From Calycina herbarum (lineage: Eukaryota > Ascomycota > Leotiomycetes > Helotiales > Pezizellaceae): DNA of 64,000 nt. Made by a program: the position numbers and the translations under genes. Of the stretch, positions 47,012 to 58,287 are shown one piece after another. The notes beneath the pieces were generated by a model. That model saw only the letters and a list, made by a program, of their open reading frames with translations, had not been told where the DNA came from and did not search any database. The stretch is taken from contig LLEY01000048.1 in NCBI GenBank assembly GCA_001414485.1, positions 310,001-374,000 on the forward strand. Reading direction: 5' to 3'. How positions within the stretch are numbered: position 1 is the stretch's first letter; the number at the start of each line of letters is the position of its first letter.

Positions 47012-47752
47012 TCAAGAATTTGTATGTCCCCGGGTATCTCCACCCATCTCATAATGCCTTTGCAAGCGAGCGTCCCCGCCCAAATCAAGGTGTCTCTGGT
47101 CTGCTCCTAATTCGTGATGTCTTTGCTCTGCCCCCAACTCGTGATGTCTTTGTTCGAAATTTTGACTCGAGGAAGACCCGGAACGGATTTGATCGAGTCT
47201 GACGTCCTCGAATGGTATCTCACTTAAAGGTGTCTTTCCGTCAGAGATAATTCCTTCGTCCTCCTCACTTGTAGTTGATACCCCGCCCGCAATTCTCTGA
47301 TGTCGTGGTGGAACGGATTCTTCGTAAGCTGGAGGAGATGCTTCCACGGCTGGCATTTCGTTGAAACCAGTTTGTGGTGCCCGATTATTTATCGCATGTA
47401 ATGGCATAACGTTTCCATGAAGTTCGGGCCTCGGATTTGGAGCTACACCTCTTGGTGTGTTCGGTGCCATTCCCCTTCGTTTGTTTCTTAGTCCACAACA
47501 TCCGCAACAAAACCAAACAGAAAAAAGGACTATAATCAAAACGCAAACAGTCGCAATAACCCCAATCACCGCTTGTATACCAGGAGAAAGTCTGTTCCAT
47601 AAAGCCTGTTGGTCATCGGATGGCATAGACCCGGGGGTTGCCGTTTCTTTCGTTCGGTATATTCGGGTGGGCGAGTATTCAGGATGGTAAACAGGGACAG
47701 TGATGGTGGTGACGGAATCGCTGACAGGTGTGGGAAATGGATATGCAGCCAT
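47012..47752 (-). CDS. Single-pass membrane protein with PPxY motif, unknown function
   Basis: The start is ATG 47752 (246 aa, one exon; longer frames begin with a non-ATG codon). A Thr/Pro-rich extracellular part (residues 1-50) leads to one membrane helix, IQAVIGVIATVCVLIIVLFSVWF (about 55-77). A Cys cluster CCGCCG, a basic stop-transfer KRR and a hydrophilic cytosolic tail follow. The tail has SPPAYEES, a PPxY site for WW domains, and an imperfect C-terminal repeat of QRHHELGA/QRHLDLGG/QRHYEMGG. There is no cleavable signal peptide. The architecture resembles fungal sensor or ubiquitin-adaptor type proteins, but I do not recognise a named family. A similar single-pass PPxY protein lies at 31.4 kb. 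Confidence 0.7.
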   Translation of the reverse strand: MAAYPFPTPVSDSVTTITVPVYHPEYSPTRIYRTKETATPGSMPSDDQQALWNRLSPGIQAVIGVIATVCVLIIVLFSVWFCCGCCGLRNKRRGMAPNTPRGVAPNPRPELHGNVMPLHAINNRAPQTGFNEMPAVEASPPAYEESVPPRHQRIAGGVSTTSEEDEGIISDGKTPLSEIPFEDVRLDQIRSGSSSSQNFEQRHHELGAEQRHHELGADQRHLDLGGDARLQRHYEMGGDTRGHTNS

Positions 47753-48611
47753 CTTGAGGAACTTGCGTCTTGCCTCTGTGGTTTGATTTGGAGAAAAGTA
47801 CAGCACAAAACGACGCTCTGTGTTGCACACTGGATCTTGGGCGCGAAGGCTTTATAATGAGGCTTCTCAAGAGATAAGAATAAAAAGTGACAAGTTGAGA
47901 TGGAATCATGGACAGGAACAGAAAAGGAACAGAAAAGCAAACAGGGAAAAGAATCACGGCTGACTTGGGAGAAAGACAGAAGCGGGAATCACCTTGGTGG
48001 TCTTGCCGCAGCAGTGCAGAAGATGCAGAGCGATGTGACGGGCTGAATTGCTGGTTGCTGATTGATTCCATTGGGAACTCTCTCACCACCGCGTCGGCTT
48101 GCATCGAGGCGCAGCAATGCTCTATTCAGCTTGGGATGCGACCGTGCAGAAACGAAACGACGATCTAAAAGAGCGCTAACAGAATATACTAGTAAGCGAA
48201 TACGTCGTTTATTGACTTTCTTCCGTGGAATTAAAGAAGCTTATTGCGAGGCGAGGGACCTAAATTCGATGGTGTCGACGAGGGTTTTTGAAAGGATCCG
48301 ACCCTGAAGCATGCGCTGTAGGCCGGCCCATACTCGGGACGATCTCAGAAGGCCTAATCCCGATTTTCGGAGCAGTACAATAAGAAAAAGAACAATATTC
48401 CGGGAAGGTTTATTTTCCAGCAAATTGTAGACCTCATGTAGACTTGGTTCTCCCATAAAAGCAAAGAAGTAGCTAATAAATCCTTGAGACTTGAATGTTG
48501 TACAGACTATTCAGCTGACAAATGTAAATGGCATTGCGCCACATTTGCACCTGCCTTGGACCAACATATAAATTTCCGTAATCTATTACTTGTTTCCTTT
48601 CCCAATATATC
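47753..48611. other. Intergenic region, no supported gene
   Basis: Divergent upstream space between the PPxY protein and the multi-TM protein. Reverse-strand frames here have no domain signature. Confidence 0.5.
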
Positions 48612-50303
48612 ATGTCACAAGTAAGGATGCCTGCTATACAAGATATAACCGACGAAGAGACGAACATATTGTTCAACACTCAATCGCAAGGTCCGCTCTT
48701 GAGAGAGAAACCTGCTACTCAGGCTGACAGTTCTGTGAGGCTTGATTTAATCGATGAATCAAGCACGACAATTAACAATGATATTTTAGAAGGCTGGCGA
48801 TACTCTGGCACAGATGTCCATATCACAGCTTCAGGGAAATCTAGAATGAAACTCGGATCCGACTTGAACAGCAAAGCGAAGATAAGGGAGGCTCCTATGA
48901 ACCCAGGGTTCTCGCTTTTCAACGGACTACGAAAACAAGAATTTTCGAACACCGATGCAGCACAGCAGCTTATTGTCAGAAAATCTCAATATCAAGCTAG
49001 AAGGAGTGTAAGTGATAAGCCGGACCTAAAACTGATATATCTCTACAGCACTAACAACCATATAGCCGCAAACACAGGAAAACACTTGTAGATATAAACC
49101 ATATATCACGGTCACTGGGAATAGCAAGATATTCACAATATTACAGCAAATCGTCAAACGCTTCCAATTGGTAGACCGGCTTTTTGCTGACTTTTTCCAA
49201 AACGCACTACCACAACTCCCGGTGTACAATCCTAAGACTGTTTGTGATTTTCTCGAAATCGCACGAACTAAGGCAGCGGCTCAGCAAAGTGTGGAAAGCA
49301 TTGAAAATGAGGCGGAGGAAATATTCCTAGGTGATTTAGGCCACTTTTGCGAGGATGTCTTCAAATCCTTCTCCACGCCAGAAGATACTCCGCGTCCAAT
49401 CTTTACGACTAGTTATAACAGAGATAACGACCTTTTGCGCTACCTCCAGGACGGATTTGAGGTGTTTTATTGGGATTTCATGGTTGATCGGGTTTTAGAT
49501 CTCCATGCCAATTCTCACAGTATGGTTGCCGATGTATTGGTGAGATACGTGGACAGCGTTACAGTAGATCTTCAATTTTATATACGACAACTCGAGGCAG
49601 AGGAACTCGGCTCTGCTGAACCTCTTCTTGATGATATAAAAAAACGGATGGACATCTTGCGCAGCATCCGAACATCGACTACGGTTGGACTAGGTGGTAA
49701 AGCGGAATGGCTCGAAAATTGCAATTGTGGAACTTCCCAAATCAAACAACTAGAGATTCAGGAAAAGACTATGGATCTCTTACTCACAGAAAAAAAATAG
49801 ACATCATGAAGCGACAGAGGTAAGTTCTATTCTGGCCCATCTTGGTCGATATATGATCTAATGAGACCACAAAGACCTCAATTATCTTCATTACTCTGAG
49901 CTTCCTTTTCCTCGCCATAGCCACAGTCCCTGGAATACAAGGCTTTAGCATTGCTTTGAAAGCCGGCCCGTCGACTTTCGGTAGCACTGAAGACGCAGAC
50001 TTCTGGACCCAGATTTCAAATAGCACTATAACAATTCTCGGCAATCTCTTCGCAGTGGCGCCTCTCTTCAAGCAGAAACGCTCGTACTGGGCGCATGGTA
50101 TGATTTGGCTTTTCTTCATCCTCGGTCTCCTGGCATCGATCACATCGGTCGCGATATATCCGTATTGCAACACGGCGTATAGTGCTATCGCAAACTACAT
50201 CGGTGGAATTTTCAGTATTGCTTCGATTGTTATAACCACGCAGACAGTTAATATGAGGGCTTCCAGTGAGATGGGGGTTAGGAAAAAGGACAAGTGGGAA
50301 TGA
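48612..50303 (+). CDS. Unknown multi-domain protein with C-terminal membrane helices, frame broken at an A8 run
   Basis: The exons are 48612-49007, 49066-49819 and 49875-50303. Exon 1 is polar and exon 2 acidic and helical (VDRLFADFFQNALPQL, SIENEAEEIFLGDLGHF). Exon 3 holds about four membrane helices (IIFITLSFLFLAIATV, ITILGNLFAVAPLF, MIWLFFILGLLASITSV, GGIFSIASIVITT). The frame is continuous except at the A8 run at 49790-49797, where exon 2 meets TAG (49798). Reading one A fewer gives ...LLTEKNRHHEATE joined at GTAAGT to exon 3 in frame, which looks natural. This is either a real one-base insertion or a sequencing slip. No named family is recognised. The helical region followed by a membrane bundle resembles several fungal-specific membrane proteins. 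Confidence 0.6.
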
Positions 50304-50535
50304 AACCTTTTTCGAGATATATCCTATTCAGATAAACTCACGGCGAGAGTTAACCTGGTTGGGTTCCGATTTCGGAGATTCATTTATTCCCGAAGCTGCT
50401 ACCCAACATTTTCCTTCTCTGACTGTGCCACAACCTTTTCTTGTATCTCATACCACCACACTATCACAATGCATCTCGTCTCACCCAAAATCCCCTATTC
50501 CTGCAATCAGCTGCATTACCTACTCGGTCAAAGAT

Positions 50536-52085
50536 CTACATCTCATCCTTCTTTCCTTCCTCCTCCTCACTCTTCACCATGTTGCTCAACGGACCCTTCT
50601 TAACCATTAAACTCATAACCTCGTATAAAGCATCTGCTGCAGCCATCGTGGTGTGCTCGGCATTTGTATCATACGCAGGTGCGACCTCCACGATATCAGC
50701 AGCAATAAGATTGATGCCCTCCAGCCCCCGAAGAATCGTACGAAGTTCACGAGTGGACCACCCTCCCGTCTCTGGTGTACCTGTTGCAGGTGCGACTATG
50801 CGATGTCATGTTAGCCAAGCTCAAGTGGTGCATTGCCAACGTGGTGCGCAAGGTGGTGTTCAGAAGAGAAAGCGGTGTAAGGGGGGTTTGTGTATTGCTT
50901 ACATGCTGGATCGAGAGTATCGATATCGATGGAAAGGTAGACGGGCTTGGTAGTACCAACCCTATCGTGGATCTTTTTGATAATTCCTTCCATACCGATG
51001 GTATCGATTTCTCTGGCTTCCACTATTTCAAAACCACAATACCCGTCATTTTCATAATCGCTTGGTCCGCTGAGGGTTGTGCGGATTCCAGCATGGATGT
51101 TACTATCGTTCGCGAGGAGGCCTTCTTGTGCAGCGTGGTAGAAGTATGTACCGTGGTTGATACTCGCTACCTTACTTGGAGAACCTCCGAATACCTTTGG
51201 CTTCCAGGTATCGAGATGGGAATCGAAGTGGATAACAGAAATTGGACCGTATGCTCGATTGATGGAACGTAGCAATGGCAGTGTGATGGTATGGTCCCCT
51301 CCGAGTGTGATTACACGGGGAAGTGTTTTGTCATTCTTCGCAGGTCCCTTCTTCTTCGCATCTGTAGCAGGTTTGCGAGTAAGAATAGCGTTGTGGCCCT
51401 CCTCGATTTGGTGCAAAGCCCAAGTATTATCATATCTGCGTACAGAAATCAGCACTGTCCCTGATTCAAGCAGTCCAAAAGCTTACGAAGTCACAGGAAT
51501 ATCCCCACAATCCAAGATGGTAGCCCAGCTATTAAAAGGGTTCGTCGCCAATGGCACATTATACCCTCCGCTGAAACGAATTTTATGTGAGCCTGTGTAT
51601 TCGATCGATGTATAGATCAGCTTCTATGCTGTTTGGAGAACTGACTAGAGATTGAGACGTCGAGAACCTTGTCGGATTCCGGAGGGTCCAAAACGAGCCC
51701 CGGGTCTATAGGAAGTTCCTGTATCGAATGGAGCTCCTGCGAACAACACTTGTCAGAATCAATCGTTTCTGAAATATGGAGGAGTGGTGGGACGTACCGA
51801 TGAATGCAATATCATACTGTACTTCGTCCGATGCTAGGCATGGGAAGTAAGGTAAACGACCAAAGGTTGAAATACCAGAGAACACCGAATCGGCCTGCAG
51901 ATATGTCAATTGGATTACACAACACTCGGCACATCCAAAGAACATACCTGAGTTCCTCCATCGCCAGGTAGGGTGTTATACCACAGCGCCTTATGAGGAC
52001 CAGCAATCGGAACTTGATTCTCATGATCCCCATGTGCAAACGCACCAGCAGCAAAAACCGCAGCAGTAAAGAGGTTCGTTAACAT
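50536..52085 (-). CDS. Secreted agmatinase (ureohydrolase family)
   Basis: Six exons (52085-51948, 51894-51798, 51736-51646, 51570-51487, 51435-50903, 50795-50536) close in frame to 400 aa. A signal peptide [19 protein letters not shown] is followed by the ureohydrolase fold: [33 protein letters not shown], the manganese site HFDSHLDTW (DxHxD) and [10 protein letters not shown] (DxDxxDP), then [13 protein letters not shown] and [14 protein letters not shown]. The [13 protein letters not shown] and late ETGGW motifs mark agmatinase-like enzymes rather than arginase. The reaction is agmatine to putrescine and urea. A signal peptide is unexpected for a polyamine-biosynthetic enzyme, though such forms are seen in fungi. 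The gene is convergent with the unknown membrane protein (233 bp apart). Confidence 0.93.
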
Positions 52086-53181
52086 GATTGCAAAATTTAA
52101 CAAAAACCTCAGAATCAATTGAAAAACTTCCAATTGCGAAGAAGGGAAGAAGGGGTATCAATGGTGGGCGGAAACATACTTTAAGAGCATGTTGCGCTGG
52201 CAATGCTTCCAATGCACTAGCATCATGAACGTTGACTGCATGATATTACAGGATAGAACCTCAATTACGGCTTTCTCTCCCCGGGATTCGACAGGACACT
52301 GGTTCCAGTTATGGGATAGTCTTATCCCAACGCACTTAGCAGTAGCTATCTCTCAAACCATAGGTTGCCAGCCTTGGATCCAGTTGCCGAAAAAATATAC
52401 TGGTACTTAGCATCTCCATTCTCGTTATGTAAAAAACCGGCCGCTTGCCTGTCTTGAACCTCGGGATGTGATGTGCTTGATTTATCGACTGGTAGTTGGA
52501 TAACTTTTGGAAATGGCGGGGCAGCTTGCATAGATAAAGCAATAACCTCATCGGTGCCGTAATATCATACATATGCTTAGCAACTCCCATTATCAATATC
52601 CCCCAATGAACCGAGCATCCCTAGTCCAGCCCAGTGACCCAAACCTGCCAATTGGTACGGAAAGTCCCTTGTCTGAGCCGTTGAAATATGCAGCCAACCC
52701 AGCCATTGGTACGCCGTTATTTGGTAATGGAAAACAAATATGTGAACGCCGGCAGCAAGTACCTGGCGTTATGATGCGATGAGGTAATTGATGATAAGCT
52801 TAAGAAGTGAGGGGGAGCTTTATCAGAGAACGATAGCGATGATGCATGTATGCATATGCTTCCAATGCCGCTTCAATCAACGAGGGTCCCTGATATCAAA
52901 AGCAGCATGGCCCCAAAATCGTACATAATCGCTAGCGGAGATCCGGGAGAGGAGGCGTTCCGAAATAAGTGGGATACCAAGGAATTTGGAGGGTATATAT
53001 AGAACAATAGAAAGGAGGGAAGAAGTTCAAAATGAAATCTATTATCCATTTATGATTCTAGCTTATTTACAACAGACAAAGTACTTGCACCCTTCTATGC
53101 AAACGCAAACTCCGCCCTCACCCCGGTTCCAGTTACAATGCCCCTAATTTACGAACGAGAAATTCATGTGGGAAGATTTTC
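52086..53181. other. Intergenic region, no supported gene
   Basis: Upstream region of the agmatinase and 3' region of asparagine synthetase. A plus-strand frame at 52573-52782 has an ATG but no domain or conserved feature and is not called. Confidence 0.5.
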
Positions 53182-55192
53182 TTATTCCTTGGTCTTGACA
53201 TCGTCGTACTTTTCGTTGTGGATTGCAATGGCTCTGTTGAGTGGTTAATATTATACTCGAGAAATCTTTCGGCGCCTGTGACTTACCTTCCACTTGGATC
53301 AGTTTGTTTCGACCAGGTTGGTAACCATCTTACCACACTCTCTGCGCAATGTGGTGGGAAGTGTTCATCGAACATTGTTCGATACCAGTATCTAGATATT
53401 GTTAGCAATGTCGAAGTACGGGAGATTTCAATTCGCTTACGCTTCCTTTGTATCCGGAATATCGGTACCCCACTCAGGTTTTGGGTTCTTCATCATCTCG
53501 TCAGTAACATGGAGCTCAGCGTTGTCCTTGAGAGCATCAATCCAGCCGTAGCCAACACCATCACTGAATTGTTCCTTCTGTCTCCAGAGGATGTTGTCAG
53601 GCAAGTATGGCTTTGTAGTAGGATCGTCCTTGGTATCAAAAGCCTTGCGGAGAATGTACTTCTCGATTTTCTCCTTTGTAATCATCTTATCTTGAGGGTC
53701 AATGTTCATTGTGGTTTCCAAAAACTGGATTAATGATTAGTATAGTTCCAGTTTAGCCACCTGGAAATTCTTACCTCTTTATCCAAGAAAGGAACACGAG
53801 CCTCTAGACCCCATGCGGATGTGGACTTGTTTGCTCTCAAGCAATCCCAAACATGCAAGTTCTTCACTCTGGCGACGGTCTCTTCATGGAAGGCCTTCTT
53901 GTCTGGAGCAGCATGGAAGTACAAGTATCCACCGAAGATCTCATCAGCGCCCTCTCCACTCAACACCATCTTGACACCCATAGCCTTGATTTTTCTCGAA
54001 AGTAAGAACATAGGGGTGGAGGCACGGATCGTTGTTACATCATATGTTTCCAAGTGATAAATAACATCGGACAAAGCGTTCAAACCATCCTCGATCTCGA
54101 AGGTCATGTTGTGGTGCTTTGTTCCGAGGAATTTTGCGACCTCAAGCGCAGCCTTGGAATCTGGGGCACCGGGTAATCCAATGGAAAATGAGTTGAGTTG
54201 GGGAAGATATGTCACGGTGGACAACTTGTTTTCATCGTCGATTCCAACAAGACCTTCTCCATGATCCTCATCGACTGGTTTTTCGGATTGTCCGTTATCA
54301 ATCTGATCTTTGGCCGCAGCCTTCATGCGGAGAGTTTCTCGCTGGGCAATTGAGGCGACCAAACTAGAGTCCAATCCACCAGATAACAGAACACCATATG
54401 GGACTTCTGCCATCAACCGCTTTCGAACCGACTTCTCCAAACTTTCCCGTACTTTCTTCAGGTCGACTGGTGTAGTAGGTACCTTGGCTGGATCCCACCA
54501 AGAAGGCTCGAAATATCTGGTGGTTTTGTCGGTTTTGGAGTCATAAACATGACCAGGGGGGAAGGCTATGATTTTGTCGCAAACGTCTTTCAAACATTTC
54601 AGCTCAGAAGCAAAGAAAACTGCTCCTGGCATCTTGCTCGACCATCCTTGGTAGAAACTGGTAATTCCAATTGGGTCTCGTGCTGCAATAACCCGGTCTT
54701 GTTCCTTGTCATACAAGACAAATGAGAACATGCCGTCGAGATGTTTTGGCGCATCGATGCCATATTCCATATACTATTCCGACATTAGCCCCCGTACTTG
54801 TGTATATGTTTATTCGTGGGAGCTCCTCACCAGCGGGATGATGACTTCGCAGTCAGAGTGTGTCTTGAAGTGATATGATGTCTCGAGGTTTTTTCGAATT
54901 AATCTGTGGTTGTAGATTTCGCCATTGACTGCAAGAGCAATGGATTGGTCCTGGTTGGTAAGTGGTTGCGCTCCGCTCTCAACACCAACAATACTCAAAC
55001 GCTCGTGGGCAAGGACTGGGAATTGTCAGTGGAAGTTCCTTTGCGCCTGTCGAGTCACTAACTGGTGTTGTTTGCCATGTAACTTCCGGACCAATCTGGG
55101 CCACGATGGCGACACTGCTTAGCCATCTTGAGAGCAGTAGGCTTGAAAGCCTTTGCGTCTGGCACATGGTGACAACCCACGATTCCACACAT
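53182..55192 (-). CDS. Glutamine-hydrolysing asparagine synthetase
   Basis: Six exons (55192-55063, 55015-54831, 54773-53775, 53724-53441, 53391-53287, 53233-53182) close in frame to 584 aa, the family length. The protein begins MCGIVGC, so Cys2 is the glutaminase nucleophile after Met removal. VNGEIYNH and SDCEVIIPL follow in the class II amidotransferase half. The synthetase half has the pyrophosphate loop [26 protein letters not shown] and [11 protein letters not shown]. The C-terminus ends [12 protein letters not shown]. It makes asparagine from aspartate and glutamine in the cytosol, using ATP. A TGACTCC element at 55359-55365 differs by one base from the amino-acid-control consensus. 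A very secure call. Confidence 0.96.
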
Positions 55193-56013
55193 GTTGGTGG
55201 CGGGGGCGGTGAAATTTGGGGAGAGGAGGTGTGGTGGTCTTGTAGAGGGGCAATTGAACTTCTGGGAAGGATTATGAAATTGATGTAGTGCTGCGGAGTC
55301 TCCGGAAGGGAACTGGAGTCTTTATGTCTCCTCGAAACTGTTTGTTTTGAGATGGTTGTGACTCCTCGAGCATGGAATTTATTTGGATGGTGGGGTCAAG
55401 TGGGCCGAGATCGGGACCTGACTGATAAGGCCCTTTTGAAGGTCACCTCACCTTTGGACAACGAAGGTTGGATAAGAAGAGTCATGTCAAACTCGTACCA
55501 TAATTTGGTACTCCTGCAGCTGAAACGACAAAAGAAAATCAAAACACCTACTTTGATCCCTTCCTTTACATATTTTGTATGACTCAAATGGGAAGCCTCC
55601 TAACATAGGGAAAATATTGGGTTATGGAACCAATATTCACATTCCATACATCTCAATTGAACTGGCGCCTGCGGCTTCAGCAGAGCCTGAAATACCTCCG
55701 TGCTGTCCACTCCTTGAGTTGGCACAGTTACGCAGCTATGTCGCACATCAATGGCAGGGTAAGACAAACGCCAGAGTACCTAGGTTGGCACCAGGAATCG
55801 TTTGCAACCTCAGTTTTTGCAATATGGAAAAAATAAATCAGAAAATCATGTTACCATTTGCGTCGTCGTAGCTGATCTACCATAGGTAAAGCTATGTCCC
55901 GTTCCCCCAATTTGAAATCAAATGAATATCTCTGTCGCAAACCCCGATGAACGCCTTTGCTGATCCTATCCGCCCAATGCACATCTTCATCCTGCGTTGA
56001 CCATGGTGACTTT
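55193..56013. other. Intergenic region, no supported gene
   Basis: Holds the asparagine synthetase promoter (near-match TGACTCC at 55359-55365) and the UBC9 3' region. The short frames are not convincing. Confidence 0.5.
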
Positions 56014-56587
56014 TCAAGGAGCTGGGTTCTCGCGAACGATCTTCTTGACCTTGGCCTCGTATGCCTGACGGTCCTTCTTGAAGAGATTGTATGCGTCGGC
56101 TTGTGCTGGGGACTCCGGGTTTGGGTCGTCGAGGAGATCTTGGACGCCGAGGAGGATTTGTTTGATCGTGATTGCGGGCTTCCAGCCTTCCTCTTCGTTT
56201 AGGATCGAGAGACAAACGGTACCGGAGGGGTAGACGTTGGGGTGAAATAGAGGAGGAGTGAATTTGCCTATTCTTGTTAGCGTTCGTATCTCAAGGCATG
56301 GGAGCAATGTGCATACACTTCGGTGGCTTAGTTGGGTACTCTGCGACAAGAATTAGTATATTCGATATCTAAATAGTATGGTAGTCCTCACCTTCAGGGA
56401 AAACGACGCTCAACTTGAACAGTCCTCCCTCCCACAGGGTCTTCTCCTTGCCTGGTATGCCACACTCCCAGGTCTTGAGATCGAGAACACCTTGACCATT
56501 GCGTTGTGGCTTTGCGTAAAAACCAAATGGATGATCCCGACGCCATTGCTTTCGCTCTTCTTGAAGACGGTTCTGGCAGAGCGCCAT
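56014..56587 (-). CDS. UBC9: SUMO-conjugating enzyme E2
   Basis: Three exons (56587-56392, a 24-bp exon 56340-56317, and 56267-56014) close in frame to exactly 157 aa, the usual UBC9 length. The N-terminus has [17 protein letters not shown], the basic helix that contacts SUMO. The core has [29 protein letters not shown] and [15 protein letters not shown] with the catalytic Cys, then [20 protein letters not shown], as in all UBC9 proteins. It transfers SUMO from the E1 to Lys residues of target proteins, mainly in the nucleus. The 24-bp internal exon encodes EYPTKPPK and is easily missed by gene finders. It is divergent from PEX19. Function is certain. Confidence 0.97.
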
Positions 56588-56952
56588 GGTTGCGGTTGAT
56601 ATTTGTTGTTGTGAAAGTTGTGTTTTGGAGAGAAGGCTGAAGATTCGACTTTTGAGGCGGCGCGTTGCGACACAAGGAAGCGAGGGACCGGGGTGCGGAA
56701 GAAGTGCCTCGGCCTTTAACCAGAAGATTCCAGGAACTTTCACTTTAACAGCACAACCTTTTGCAAGCTCTTGTACTTGCCTATTTCAAAGTGGCTGAGA
56801 GGTTTATTTATTTGCTACGTGCGATAAAGGAACTTTCCTGTTCCTACACAGAGTCTCAGCTTCATTGAGTAAAAGCATTGACATCACAACCCCGCTACTA
56901 TCAGATCGCCCTTCACAAACTCCTACTGGCAGACAATATCTCAACACCAAGG
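56588..56952. other. Bidirectional promoter UBC9/PEX19
   Basis: A 365-bp gap between divergent start codons. No open frame is called; the reverse-strand frame upstream of UBC9 begins with a non-ATG codon. Confidence 0.55.
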
Positions 56953-58088
56953 ATGGAGAACAAGGCAGAGGACGTCAAAAGTCCTGAAGATGTCTCTTCC
57001 AATATCAAGCAGTCTGAGTCGCAGCCCAAAACTACAGACATTGCCTCCTCCCAACCAACTCAACCAATTGCGCCAGCACCAGTAGAGTCCTTCCCAGATC
57101 CAGATGAGGATGATCTAGATGACTTAGATGGCAAGACAACCCACCCACTTATTTGATGCTCACCAACTAACAAAAGATCCCAGACATGCTAGACGAATTT
57201 GTTCCATCTAAACCAGAACCTAAAACCTCCTTGCCTTCAGGTTCCAGCAAACCACCAATACCAACTAGCGACCCAACAAGTCTAGGAGCAGAAGGGATAT
57301 CAGATGATGACTTTGCGAAACAGTTACAAGCGGGTATGGCAGATCTTTTAGGGGGTCTAGGATCATCAGGAGACATGCAGGCGCAATTTGAAGCAATGAT
57401 GAAGGATCTTGGTGGGGCAGAAGCCCTAGCTGGTGACATTCCAGAAGAGAGTCCTTCAGCAACAAAAGAGAAGGGAAAAACCACGGCCACGAGTTCTTCA
57501 GCAGCTGCTACAGAGGAATCATTTCAAGAAACGATCAAGAAGAATATGGAACGTATGCGCGCCTCGGGAGATCAAGCTACTGCTGCTGCGACCGAAGAAT
57601 CAGGGGATGATATGTTGGCGGAAATGATGAAGGCCATGCAAGCTTCAGGTTTGGATGGTGGTGAGGGAAGTGAAGAGGATTTATCGAAGATGCTGCTGGG
57701 CATGATGGAGCAATTGACCCACAAGGAGATTCTCTATGAGCCTATGAAGGAGTTGGATGATAAATACCCTTCATGGTTAGAGAGTAACTCTTCGAAAGTC
57801 GACAAGGATGACTTAAAGAGGTATAAGGAGCAACAAGTTTACGTTAAGGAAATTGTAGGTCGCTTCGAGAAGAAGGGCTATAGTGATGATAATGCGGCTG
57901 ATAGAGAGTATATTGTGGAGAGGATGCAAAAGGTATTTTCATTCCTATCCTTCCAAAACATCGTAATTTGTACTAACATTTACTTGCAGATGCAAGCCGC
58001 TGGCTCTCCACCTCCTGATCTCGTTGGAGATATGGCTGCTGCCCAAGAAGCTTTTGGGGCGCCCGAAGAAGGTTGTCCTACTCAATAA
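56953..58088 (+). CDS. PEX19: Peroxin-19, peroxisomal membrane protein import receptor
   Basis: Three exons (56953-57130, 57184-57932, 57990-58088) give 341 aa. The first intron is GC-AG: donor GCAAGA at 57131, branch CTAAC, acceptor CCCAG ending at 57183. Only this junction keeps DPDEDDLDDLD joined to DMLDEFV in frame. The second intron is 57 bp and removes an in-frame insertion between VERMQK and MQAAGSPPPDLVGDM, both conserved in PEX19. The acidic N-terminus binds PEX3, and the C-terminal helical domain binds membrane proteins. The protein ends CPTQ, a CaaX box for farnesylation, as expected. It is a cytosolic chaperone and import receptor for peroxisomal membrane proteins. Confidence 0.95.
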
Positions 58089-58287
58089 CTTAACAATACC
58101 GATCCCCAAATACTATGAACAAGAGTGACCCCCGTAGTGACTACAGTGATCCTGCAAAATACGCCAACCATTTCCCTCTTACAGGCAACATGATAGAAGC
58201 CAAGGTTCCCAAACTCCGTCGCTAAATGCAGAATAATTATAAAACAAGCCTCCAATCAACATGATATGAAATGCGCGAATGACCGAA

